Of a DNA stretch of 64,000 nucleotides, positions 51,389 to 59,577 are shown one piece after another (position 1 is the stretch's first letter; every line of letters begins with the position of its first letter). The position numbers and the translations under genes are program-made. The notes under the pieces are model-generated. The model ran no database searches. It saw nothing but the letters and a program-made list of their open reading frames with translations, and was not told where the DNA came from. Source of the DNA: JBCBCP01 sp038530575 (GTDB taxonomy: Bacteria > Pseudomonadota > Alphaproteobacteria > Rhodobacterales > Rhodobacteraceae); the NCBI GenBank assembly GCA_038530575.1, contig JBCBCP010000002.1, forward strand, positions 1 through 64,000, written 5' to 3'.

Positions 51389-52981
51389 ATGCCCAAAGTT
51401 CTCGTATCCGACAAACTCAGCGAAACCGCCGTACAGATCTTCCGCGACCGCGGCATCGACGTAGATTTCGAACCCGACCTCGGGAAGGACAAAGACAGGT
51501 TGGCACAAGTGATCGGCCAATATGATGGTCTTGCCATTCGGTCTGCCACCAAAGTGACGGAAAAAATCCTAGATGCTGCGGACAACCTCAAGGTCATTGG
51601 CCGCGCTGGCATCGGCACCGATAACATCGACAAGGACGCCGCCAGCAAGAAAGGCGTGATCGTCATGAACACGCCCTTCGGCAACATGATCACGACCGCC
51701 GAGCACGCCATTGCAATGATGTTTGCCGTGGCGCGCCAAATTCCTGAGGCCAGCGCATCAACCCATGCAGGCAAATGGGAAAAGTCGAAGTTCATGGGCG
51801 TTGAGCTGACGAACAAGGTGCTGGGCGTCATCGGTGCTGGCAACATCGGCGGCATCGTCTGTGATCGCGCACGCGGGCTGAAGATGAAGGTGCTGGCCTA
51901 TGACCCGTACCTGTCCGAGGAGAAGGCCGACAAGATGGGGGTCGAAAAGGTCGAGCTGGAGGATCTGCTGGGCCGCGCCGACTTCGTAACGCTGCATGTG
52001 CCCAAGACGGACCAGACGGCCAACATCCTGTCCGCCGAGCGGATCGCGATGATGAAGCCCGGCGCACGCCTGATCAATTGCGCCCGCGGCGGGCTGGTTG
52101 ACGAGAACGCGCTGGCAGAGGCGCTGAAATCCGGCCATGTGGCCGGGGCCGCGTTCGATGTGTTTGCGACCGAACCGGCCACAGAAAACGCGCTGTTCAA
52201 CCTGCCGAATGTCGTCGTGACCCCGCACCTTGGCGCGGCCACCACCGAAGCGCAGGAAAACGTGGCCCTGCAGGTGGCGGAGCAAATGTCGAACTACCTG
52301 CTGACCGGCGCGGTTGAAAACGCCCTTAACATGCCCTCCGTCACCGCCGAAGAGGCCAAGGTCATGGGGCCATGGCTGAAGCTGTCGGGCCATCTGGGCG
52401 CGTTCATCGGCCAGATGACGGACGAGCCGATCAAGGCAATCAATATCCTTTACGATGGTGTCGTGTCGGAAATGAATCTGGCCGCGCTCAACTGCGGCGT
52501 CGTGGCAGGCATCATGAAACGGGTAAACCCGGACGTGAACATGGTGTCGGCGCCTGTGATTGCACAAGAACGCGGGATCAAGATCTCGACCACAAATCAG
52601 GCCAAGTCAGGAGCGTTCGAGGGGTACATCAAGGTTACCGTTGTGACGGACAAACGCGAACGTTCCGTCGCGGGCACCGTGTTCAGCGATGGCAAGCCGC
52701 GCTTTATCCAGATCAAGGGCATCAACATCGACGCCGAGATCGGGGCGCACATGCTCTATACCACGAACGAGGACGTGCCGGGGATCATCGGCCTTTTGGG
52801 CAACACGATGGGCAAGAACGGCGTGAACATCGCGAACTTTACCCTTGGCCGGGCCGAGGCTGGAGGCGAGGCCATCGCGCTGCTTTATGTTGACGACCCT
52901 ATTCCCGGTTCTGTCCTGAAAACGCTGGACGGCACGGGTATGTTCACTCAGGTCAAACCACTGGAATTCGACGTCGCCTGA
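51389..52981 (+). CDS. serA: D-3-phosphoglycerate dehydrogenase
   Basis: A 530-aa NAD enzyme for the first committed step of serine synthesis. The substrate/NAD domains carry GRAGIGTDNIDKDAASKKGV, the Rossmann GVIGAGNIGGIV, CARGGLVDENAL and the catalytic His in VVTPHLGAAT. An allosteric ASB region follows (340-450) and a C-terminal ACT domain (456-530; HMLYTTNEDVPGIIGLLGNT), as in long bacterial SerA, with likely serine feedback. ATG at 51389 with GGAG 6 bases upstream; an earlier ATG at 51377 lacks a site. Second gene of the serCA operon. Confidence 0.96.
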   Translation: MPKVLVSDKLSETAVQIFRDRGIDVDFEPDLGKDKDRLAQVIGQYDGLAIRSATKVTEKILDAADNLKVIGRAGIGTDNIDKDAASKKGVIVMNTPFGNMITTAEHAIAMMFAVARQIPEASASTHAGKWEKSKFMGVELTNKVLGVIGAGNIGGIVCDRARGLKMKVLAYDPYLSEEKADKMGVEKVELEDLLGRADFVTLHVPKTDQTANILSAERIAMMKPGARLINCARGGLVDENALAEALKSGHVAGAAFDVFATEPATENALFNLPNVVVTPHLGAATTEAQENVALQVAEQMSNYLLTGAVENALNMPSVTAEEAKVMGPWLKLSGHLGAFIGQMTDEPIKAINILYDGVVSEMNLAALNCGVVAGIMKRVNPDVNMVSAPVIAQERGIKISTTNQAKSGAFEGYIKVTVVTDKRERSVAGTVFSDGKPRFIQIKGINIDAEIGAHMLYTTNEDVPGIIGLLGNTMGKNGVNIANFTLGRAEAGGEAIALLYVDDPIPGSVLKTLDGTGMFTQVKPLEFDVA

Positions 52982-53008
52982 TGTCAGGAGGGGGCAAAGG
53001 AGACTCCG

Positions 53009-53737
53009 ATGCCCCCAATTTACGCCGTTGGCGACATTCACGGTCAGCTCGGTCAGCTCGAGCATGTGCTTGCGCTGATTGACGCGGATGGCGGTGGGCA
53101 GGTTGTCTTTCTGGGCGACTACGTGGATCGCGGTCCGGACTCCTGCGGGGTCATTCAGACGCTGGTGGATGGTGTCACAGCCGGGCAGGATTGGATTTGC
53201 CTGAAGGGCAATCATGACCGACTGATGCAGTGGTTCCTGTTGGACCCGCCCCGGCATGATCCACACCTGCTGATTGGCTTTCACTGGTTCCATGAGCGTA
53301 TCGGCGGCATAGAGACCATGCAGTCTTACGGTCTGGACCTGCCGGAGCATATCCGGCTGCAGGATTTCAGCGCATCAGCCCGTGAGGTCGTGCCGGAGCC
53401 TCATATCGCCTTTCTGGAAAACCTGTCTTTGTCGCATGAGACCGAGACGCTGTTCTTTTGCCATGCCGGTATCGCGCCAAGTGTGCCGCTGGCGCATCAG
53501 CGCGAGGAAGACCTGCTATGGATCAGGCAGCCGTTTCATGCCGTGTCAGAGCCGCATCCAAAGCTGATCGTGCACGGGCATACGCCTGTCGATCGTGCGA
53601 CACACTACGGCAACCGCGTGAACCTTGACGCCGGTGCTGGCTATGGCCGGCCCCTCGCCGCGGCCGTTTTCGACGATGGCGAGGTATTTGAACTTACGGA
53701 TACGGGGCGTGTGCGGATGTCACCGGTTATCGGCTGA
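53009..53737 (+). CDS. Metallophosphoesterase (serine/threonine protein phosphatase type)
   Basis: A 242-aa calcineurin-like phosphatase. The PPP metal motifs are complete: GDIHG, GDYVDRGPDS, GNHD and, near the end, VHGHTP. The size and the ICLKGNHDRLMQWF block resemble PrpA/ApaH-like protein phosphatases. ATG follows AAGGAGACTCCG, 28 bp after serA. Target is unknown: it could dephosphorylate proteins or diadenosine polyphosphates. It converges on tdh over a 31-bp gap, so co-transcription with serA is likely. Confidence 0.9.
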   Translation: MPPIYAVGDIHGQLGQLEHVLALIDADGGGQVVFLGDYVDRGPDSCGVIQTLVDGVTAGQDWICLKGNHDRLMQWFLLDPPRHDPHLLIGFHWFHERIGGIETMQSYGLDLPEHIRLQDFSASAREVVPEPHIAFLENLSLSHETETLFFCHAGIAPSVPLAHQREEDLLWIRQPFHAVSEPHPKLIVHGHTPVDRATHYGNRVNLDAGAGYGRPLAAAVFDDGEVFELTDTGRVRMSPVIG

Positions 53738-53768
53738 AACCTGTATCGACCGCCGTAAGACGCCCGAT

Positions 53769-54818
53769 TTAGTCCCGCCGAGACGTCCAGTCCAAGACAA
53801 CTTTGCCAGACTTGCCAGACATCATGGCGGCAAAGCCCTCATCGAAATCCCGCACAGCGAACCGATGTGTAATGACCCGACTTACATCAAGCCCGTTTTC
53901 GAGCATGGCGATCATCTTGTACCACGTTTCAAAGATCTCACGCCCATAGACCCCCTTGATCGTGATCGCCTTGAAGACGATGCGAGACCAATCCACCGGG
54001 CTTTTGCCCGGCGGGATACCCAGAAGCGCGATGCGCCCGCCCATAACAAGGTTGTCCACCATCTGATCGAGCGCTTGTTGATTTCCCGACATTTCCAGAC
54101 CCACGTCAAAGCCTTCGCGCATTTTCAGGCGCGCCTTCACATCACGCAGGTCTTCCGTCGCCACGTTCACCGGCGTGACGTCTGTTACATGTTCGGCTAA
54201 AGCGAGCCGGTCGGGGTTCACGTCTGTGATAACCACGTGCCGCGCCCCAACATGCCGGGCCACGGCCGCGGCCATAATCCCGATAGGCCCCGCGCCAGTA
54301 ACCAACACATCTTCGCCAACCAGATCGAAGGACAGCGCGGTATGCACTGCATTGCCCAACGGATCGAGGATGGCACCGATGTCGTCATCAATAGCGTCCG
54401 GCAAGGGCACGACGTTAAAGGCTGGCAAGCGCAGGTATTCGGCAAAGGCGCCCTGTTCGTTCACGCCAATGCCGCGCGTCGCCGGGTCCAGATGGAACTT
54501 ACCCGCCCGCGATTGGCGCGATGTCTTGCCGATCAGGTGCCCTTCGCCGCTGCAGCGCTGGCCAAGGGACAGATCGTGCACGTTAGAGCCAAGCTCAACA
54601 ATCTCGCCCGCAAATTCATGGCCCGTAATCAACGGTGTCGGCACTGCGCCTTGTGCCCACTCGTCCCAGTTCCAGATGTGAATGTCAGTGCCGCAGATAC
54701 CGGTCTTCCGCACGCGGATCAGTACGTCATCGGGGCCTATTTCCGGTACAGGTGCCGTAACCTGCCAAAGGCCGGATTCCGGGCGGCTCTTTTCCAGAGC
54801 GATCATTTCGTTTGTCAT
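53769..54818 (-). CDS. tdh: L-threonine 3-dehydrogenase-like enzyme without the structural zinc site
   Basis: A 349-aa medium-chain dehydrogenase that oxidises threonine to 2-amino-3-oxobutyrate with NAD. The catalytic zinc ligands Cys42 (KTGICGTDIHIW) and His67-Glu68 (ITGHEFAGE) are present, as are the TDH marks WDEWAQ and the Rossmann VLVTGAGPIGIMAA. The structural zinc lobe is changed: in the C-x2-C-x2-C-x7-C frame the residues are G97, S100, S103 and D111 (IGKTSRQSRAGKFHLD). The fold may be stabilised otherwise. It is the third gene of the threonine operon kbl-PLP-tdh with a 4-base overlap to its neighbour. Confidence 0.88.
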   Translation of the reverse strand: MTNEMIALEKSRPESGLWQVTAPVPEIGPDDVLIRVRKTGICGTDIHIWNWDEWAQGAVPTPLITGHEFAGEIVELGSNVHDLSLGQRCSGEGHLIGKTSRQSRAGKFHLDPATRGIGVNEQGAFAEYLRLPAFNVVPLPDAIDDDIGAILDPLGNAVHTALSFDLVGEDVLVTGAGPIGIMAAAVARHVGARHVVITDVNPDRLALAEHVTDVTPVNVATEDLRDVKARLKMREGFDVGLEMSGNQQALDQMVDNLVMGGRIALLGIPPGKSPVDWSRIVFKAITIKGVYGREIFETWYKMIAMLENGLDVSRVITHRFAVRDFDEGFAAMMSGKSGKVVLDWTSRRD

Positions 54819-55774
54819 GTCTCGTCATCCCACAGGTCGGTGGAGAGGTATTTGAGCCCCGAGTCGCAGACGATGAACGCCACCGTTCCGCCCGCCTCGG
54901 GACCACGCAAAAGCTGGATCGCGGCGGCGAGGTTTGCCCCGGCGGAATAGCCGCCAAAGATTCCCTCGCGCCGTGACAGCATTCGCGCAGCCTCTTTCGC
55001 CTGTTGCCCGGTGACCGTGAGGTGCCCAGAGAGTGTGATACCCGCGAGGTGGGCCAAATCCGGCATTGCATAGCCGCCGCCCTGGATGGGGTGTTGTGGC
55101 TGAGTGACCTGCTGACCCGCGATGGCTGCTGCGCCGACCGGCTCCACCGCATAGCAGCGCACGCCGTGCGGGGTCAGGGTGCTCGCGACCCCGGCAAGGG
55201 TTCCGCCGCTGCCGGCAAAGTCGCAAAATGCGGTTATGGTGCCCCCGGATTGCCGCCAAAGCTCTGGCGCGGTGCCCTCTGCGTGGGCCGCGGGATTACC
55301 CGCGTGGCCAAACTGGTCGGCGCGGAAGGCCGCACGCTCTGCCGTGATACGATGCGCGGCTGCATCCACCAGCGCCAGATCATCGCCCGACACCTCACCG
55401 GGCTTTGACCCGGCTGCTTGCGGGACGATCACCACCTCAGCCCCCAGCGCCCGCATCTGCCGCGCGCGTTCAACGCTGTTTCCCGCGCTCATCACGGCGA
55501 CAAAAGGATGGCCAAGGACCGCGCAGACAATCGCAAGGCCCGTGCCCATGTTGCCAGATGTCAGCTCAACGACCGTTTGTCCCTCGGCCAGATCGCCTGA
55601 CGCGCGCGCGGCTTCAATAATCGCACGCGCCGCGCGGTCCTTCTTTGAATAACCGGGCAGCAGATTGTCGAGCTTTGCCAGAAGCCGCCCGTTCAGGCCC
55701 AGATCCGCCGTGATCCGATCAAGCGCGACCAGTGGCGTTTCGCCGATTACGTCAATGACAGAGCCGCAAATCAT
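54815..55774 (-). CDS. Cysteine synthase-like PLP enzyme between tdh and kbl
   Basis: A 319-aa fold-type II PLP enzyme. The Lys is in PGYSKKDRAARAIIE; the phosphate/substrate loop reads VELTSGNMGTGLAIV where CysK has PTSGNTG, and the C-terminal FGGYSAGANLAAA is typical. Both ends overlap neighbours by four bases (ATGA), so it is translationally coupled in a threonine-to-glycine operon. That context suggests a threonine, serine or aminoketone-related beta-replacement or elimination, such as glycine/cysteine interconversion. True O-acetylserine sulfhydrylase activity is possible but not implied. Confidence 0.82.
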   Translation of the reverse strand: MICGSVIDVIGETPLVALDRITADLGLNGRLLAKLDNLLPGYSKKDRAARAIIEAARASGDLAEGQTVVELTSGNMGTGLAIVCAVLGHPFVAVMSAGNSVERARQMRALGAEVVIVPQAAGSKPGEVSGDDLALVDAAAHRITAERAAFRADQFGHAGNPAAHAEGTAPELWRQSGGTITAFCDFAGSGGTLAGVASTLTPHGVRCYAVEPVGAAAIAGQQVTQPQHPIQGGGYAMPDLAHLAGITLSGHLTVTGQQAKEAARMLSRREGIFGGYSAGANLAAAIQLLRGPEAGGTVAFIVCDSGLKYLSTDLWDDET

Positions 55775-56958
55775 GAGATCACGCCAAGGTTCCGGCCCAC
55801 TTTGGCAAAGGCCTCCAGTGCGCGATCGAGGTCAGCGCGCGTCAAGGCCGCCGACATTTGCGTGCGAATGCGCGCCTGCCCGCGCGGGACCACCGGAAAG
55901 AAGAAGCCCGACACATACACGCCTTCGTCGTACAGCTGCGCCGCCATATCTTGCGCCAACTGCGCTTCGCCCAGCATCACCGGAATGATCGGGTGTTCGC
56001 CTACCAAAAGGTCAAAGCCGAGCTGTTCAAGTCCGGCACGCCAATACGCGGCGTTCTTGAAAAGCTGGGCGCGCAGATCGTCGCCCTCTTCAACGAGCCG
56101 GATCGCCTCGATCCCTGCGGCGACGATGCTGGGGGGAAGCGCATTAGAGAAAAGATAGGGCCGCGCGCGCTGGCGCAGCAGGTCGATCACGGGCTGCGGT
56201 CCCGCGATATAACCGCCAATCGCGCCGCCCAGCGCTTTGCCAAGCGTGCCTGTCAGGATGTCGACCTGCGCGTCAAAATGCGCGTGGGTCCCCTGACCCT
56301 TCGGCCCCATAAAACCAGTCGCGTGGCAATCATCGACCATCAAGATAGCGCCGAATTCTTGGGAGAGCCGGCTGATTTCCGGCAGGTTGGCTAGATACCC
56401 GTCCATCGAAAATACGCCATCAGTGGCGATCATGATATGACGCGCGCCATCTGCCCGTGCCGCCCGAAGCTGCGCTTCGAGGCTGGCCATATCGTTGTTG
56501 GCATAGCGGTACCGCTTGGCTTTACACAGGCGAATGCCGTCGATGATCGACGCGTGATTCAGCGCATCCGAAACAATCGCATCCTCGGGGCCAAGCAGGG
56601 GTTCGAACAGGCCGCCATTGGCATCAAAACAGGCGGCAAACAGGATCGAATCGTCCTTGCCGAGGAACTGAGCAAGTCTCGTTTCAAGCTCGCGGTGCAG
56701 GTCTTGCGTGCCGCAAATGAAACGGACGGAGGCCATGCCAAACCCCTTGGGTTCCATCGCCTGCTGTGCTGCGCGGATCAGATCGGCGTGATCGGCAAGG
56801 CCAAGGTAATTGTTTGCGCACAGATTGATCACGGGCTTGCCGCCAACCTCTACCGTACCGCCTTGCGGCGAGGTGATCAGCCGTTCGCGCTTGTACAGCC
56901 CGTCAGTCTCGATCTGGGTCAGCGTCGCTGAGATGTGGTCCAGAAAAGCGTTTTGCAT
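55771..56958 (-). CDS. kbl: Glycine C-acetyltransferase (2-amino-3-ketobutyrate CoA ligase)
   Basis: A 395-aa alpha-oxoamine synthase that cleaves 2-amino-3-oxobutyrate with CoA to glycine and acetyl-CoA, removing the product of Tdh. Family motifs are CANNYLGLADH, FGMASVRFICGTQ, TDGVFSMDGYLANL, VDDCHATGFMGP and the PLP Lys in GTLGKALGGAIGGY. Length matches E. coli Kbl. ATG at 56958 is preceded by AAGGAG 7 bases upstream. First gene of the operon; the AT-rich stretch upstream (ATACAGGAAATACATCC) holds its promoter. Confidence 0.96.
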   Translation of the reverse strand: MQNAFLDHISATLTQIETDGLYKRERLITSPQGGTVEVGGKPVINLCANNYLGLADHADLIRAAQQAMEPKGFGMASVRFICGTQDLHRELETRLAQFLGKDDSILFAACFDANGGLFEPLLGPEDAIVSDALNHASIIDGIRLCKAKRYRYANNDMASLEAQLRAARADGARHIMIATDGVFSMDGYLANLPEISRLSQEFGAILMVDDCHATGFMGPKGQGTHAHFDAQVDILTGTLGKALGGAIGGYIAGPQPVIDLLRQRARPYLFSNALPPSIVAAGIEAIRLVEEGDDLRAQLFKNAAYWRAGLEQLGFDLLVGEHPIIPVMLGEAQLAQDMAAQLYDEGVYVSGFFFPVVPRGQARIRTQMSAALTRADLDRALEAFAKVGRNLGVIS

Positions 56959-57048
56959 GCGGCGACTCCTTTTCTGCTCTCTAGCATACAGGAAATACAT
57001 CCGAAATAGCGGATTTCGTGATTACGGACGAGTTTCCGTGATTACGGA

Positions 57049-57606
57049 TCAGGCGTCTTGTACGACAAGAAATGCAGAAGCGCTGTCGGCCGCGCGGATA
57101 CGATGTGGCACATCCGCGGCATAGCGCGCAGTATCGCCAGCATGGGCGATCACCGTGTCCCCAGCACTGGTAATCTCAACGCTGCCCGAAATCACTGTCA
57201 GGTGCTCCCGTGCCCCGCGGCGATGCGGTTGACTGTCGAGCGCCCCGCCGGGGTCAAGGCGTAGCTCGTAAACCTCGTGCTGTCCTGCCTCTTCGGGCGG
57301 GGACAGAATGCGGATCGTGCACCCGGTGCCGCGGGAAATCGTCGGAACATCGCTCGCCTTCAGCAGGGCAATACGCGGCCCCACGTCCTCGTCGAGGAGA
57401 CCGGCGAAATCGACCTGTAGCGCCCGCGTGAGGTTCCAAAGCGTTGCGATGGTCGGGCTGCTTTCACCGCGTTCGATCTGACTTACCATGGAGCGGGAGA
57501 CCCCAGACAGCTTGGCCACCGCGTCCAGCGAGAGACCTTGCGCGCGGCGCGCGTCCTTCAGCCGTGTTGGCAGGAGAGACAAGATGGCGTCGGTGTCGTC
57601 CGTCAT
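57049..57606 (-). CDS. XRE-family regulator with cupin domain
   Basis: A 185-aa regulator with an N-terminal Cro/CI helix-turn-helix (RLKDARRAQGLSLDAVAKLS, GVSRSMVSQIERGES) and a C-terminal cupin_2 domain (YELRLDPGGALDSQPHRRGA, GDTARYAADVPHRIRAA). It lies 90 bp upstream of kbl on the same strand and is divergent from the thiolase gene. Regulators of this PuuR/SutR-like type control amino acid or amine degradation, so kbl-PLP-tdh is the likely target, with a small ligand read by the cupin. Start: ATG 57606; a TTG at 57642 would add 12 residues. Confidence 0.88.
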   Translation of the reverse strand: MTDDTDAILSLLPTRLKDARRAQGLSLDAVAKLSGVSRSMVSQIERGESSPTIATLWNLTRALQVDFAGLLDEDVGPRIALLKASDVPTISRGTGCTIRILSPPEEAGQHEVYELRLDPGGALDSQPHRRGAREHLTVISGSVEITSAGDTVIAHAGDTARYAADVPHRIRAADSASAFLVVQDA

Positions 57607-57694
57607 ATCGGATGGTGTGACGCCACGAGCCGCGTTCGTCAACTTGTGCCGTGTCTAGCGCCTCGGCATAACGTCTGCAAAAAGGAGAGATCAC

Positions 57695-58870
57695 ATGAAA
57701 GACATCGTCATCCTAGACGGCGCGCGCACGGCCATCGGCACCTTTGGCGGCAGTCTTGCGGGCACCGCGCCCATCGACACCGGCACGGCGGCGGCGAAGG
57801 CTGCGATGGAGCGGTCGGGCGTCGAAGGGGGACAGATCGGGCATGTTGCATTTGGTCATGTCATCAACACCGAACCGCGCGACATGTATCTCAGCCGAGT
57901 GGCGGCGATGCAGGCCGGTGTGCCCGAAAGCACGCCTGCCATGAACGTGAACCGGCTCTGCGGGTCGGGCGTGCAGGCGATTGTCTCGGTGATCCAGAGC
58001 CTTGCCATGGGCGATGCAGAGTTTGGCCTGGCTGGCGGCGCCGAAGCCATGTCGCGCAGCCCCCACACCATCCCCGCCCAGCGCTGGGGCCAAAAAATGG
58101 GGGACATCGGCACGCAGGACATGATGCTGGGCGCCTTGAACTGTCCGTTTGGCACTGGGCACATGGGGGTCACGGCCGAGAATGTGGCCAAAGAACACCA
58201 GATCACACGGCAAGAGCAGGACGCCTTTGCCATGACATCGCAGGAGCGCGCGGCAACGGCGCTCGCCGAAGACCGTTTTGCCGCGCAGATCACGCCGGTC
58301 GAGGTACGGGTGAAGCGAGACATGGTGCCATTCGAGATCGACGAGCATCCAAAGGCGACCAGCCTTGAGGCACTGGCGGGACTACGACCGGTCTTTCAGA
58401 AGGACGGAACGGTCACGGCGGGCAACGCATCGGGGATCAACGACGGTGCGGCGGCGGTCGTTCTTGCCACGGCCGAGGCCGCCGAAGCTGCAGGGCTGAC
58501 ACCCAAGGCGCGCGTTCTGGGCTACGCCCATGCCGGCGTGCGGCCCGAGGTCATGGGGGTTGGACCGATCCCCGCCGTACGGAACCTCTTGGACAAGACC
58601 GGCCTCTCCGTGGATGATTTTGATGTGATCGAAAGCAACGAAGCCTTCGCCAGCCAGGCGTTGGCCGTCACCAAGGAGCTTGGCTTTGATCCAAGCCGCG
58701 TGAACCCTAACGGCGGTGCGATTGCGTTGGGCCACCCAGTCGGCGCGACGGGGGCGATCATCGCGGTCAAGGCGCTTTACGAGCTAGAACGCATTGGCGG
58801 CAAGCGGGCGCTGGTGACCATGTGCATCGGCGGTGGTCAGGGCATCGCTCTTGCCTTTGAGCGGACCTAA
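57695..58870 (+). CDS. Acetyl-CoA acetyltransferase (thiolase)
   Basis: A 391-aa thiolase that condenses two acetyl-CoA or cleaves 3-ketoacyl-CoA. The acyl-enzyme Cys89 (NVNRLCGSGVQAIV), the catalytic His in GGAIALGHPVGATGA and the C-terminal Cys in TMCIGGGQGIA are intact. Size and motifs fit PhaA/AtoB-type biosynthetic thiolase. AAGGAGAGATCAC precedes the ATG. It begins 89 bp from the divergent XRE-cupin gene and may use the acetyl-CoA from threonine breakdown. No phaB or phaC is in the window. Confidence 0.93.
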   Translation: MKDIVILDGARTAIGTFGGSLAGTAPIDTGTAAAKAAMERSGVEGGQIGHVAFGHVINTEPRDMYLSRVAAMQAGVPESTPAMNVNRLCGSGVQAIVSVIQSLAMGDAEFGLAGGAEAMSRSPHTIPAQRWGQKMGDIGTQDMMLGALNCPFGTGHMGVTAENVAKEHQITRQEQDAFAMTSQERAATALAEDRFAAQITPVEVRVKRDMVPFEIDEHPKATSLEALAGLRPVFQKDGTVTAGNASGINDGAAAVVLATAEAAEAAGLTPKARVLGYAHAGVRPEVMGVGPIPAVRNLLDKTGLSVDDFDVIESNEAFASQALAVTKELGFDPSRVNPNGGAIALGHPVGATGAIIAVKALYELERIGGKRALVTMCIGGGQGIALAFERT

Positions 58871-58894
58871 GCGGAGCGGAAAAGTGCGCGCTCC

Positions 58895-59437
58895 CTAAAG
58901 GCCCTCCCGGCGGCGGCGTTCAGCAAAGACCTGCTGCCGGGGGATCCAATTGTACCGTCGATCATCCAGCGTGGGCGACCAAAACAGCCGTCCGCCATAG
59001 CGCCACGGATCGGTAACAATCCCCTCGCTCCAGCCATCACCCTTGGCCGAGACGATGACCGTGCTGTGGTCGATCAGCATATTGTCCGAGTTTGCGATGG
59101 CGCGGTGCAAATCAAGCGTTTGAAACCCCTCAGCGGCAAAACGGGCCTGCATATCGTCCGCCCAGTGCCAGCAAAGGCCCCGGGGCCGCGTGCCCGCATT
59201 TACCTTGGCGTTATGGATCAGCGGCGGATCAGTCACCTGATACTGCGCACGCAGCTGAAGAGGGTAATCGAATGCGATGCGCGCGGCGCGGGCGGCTTCA
59301 TCCGGATCGACCTGCGGACCCATGGCCATAAAGGCGCGGGTAAGGGATGCGATCTCCGTCTCTGTGGCGCGCGGCGCATCGTGAGCAGAGCAGGCAGCCA
59401 GAAACAGGCCCAGAGAGAATAGCACCGCGCGGATCAT
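58895..59437 (-). CDS. Predicted lipoprotein of unknown function
   Basis: A 180-aa exported protein. The signal MIRAVLFSLGLFLAACS ends in the lipobox LAAC (Cys16), so it should be lipid-anchored. The mature part has GTRPRGLCWHWADDMQARFA, IVSAKGDGWSEGIVTDPWRY and GGRLFWSPTLDDRRYNW; the Cys-x-His plus Asp in the first and IDHSTVIV in the middle recall a papain-like/transglutaminase pattern, but I cannot assign a family. ATG at 59437 is used; the open frame starts 41 codons earlier without signal. It precedes ubiB-side genes on the same strand in order, 140 bp from ubiB. Confidence 0.75.
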   Translation of the reverse strand: MIRAVLFSLGLFLAACSAHDAPRATETEIASLTRAFMAMGPQVDPDEAARAARIAFDYPLQLRAQYQVTDPPLIHNAKVNAGTRPRGLCWHWADDMQARFAAEGFQTLDLHRAIANSDNMLIDHSTVIVSAKGDGWSEGIVTDPWRYGGRLFWSPTLDDRRYNWIPRQQVFAERRRREGL

Positions 59438-59577
59438 GGCCTTAGATATCCACGAGCTGCGGAGGGGTGCAAACCCAAATTCAGGCAGACCCGTCACATC
59501 GGCGCGAGTGTGCATCGCAGTTTGGAACACGCCTGTTGAGATGCCCATATGGCATATCACTCTGCGCTGAGCGCTCG

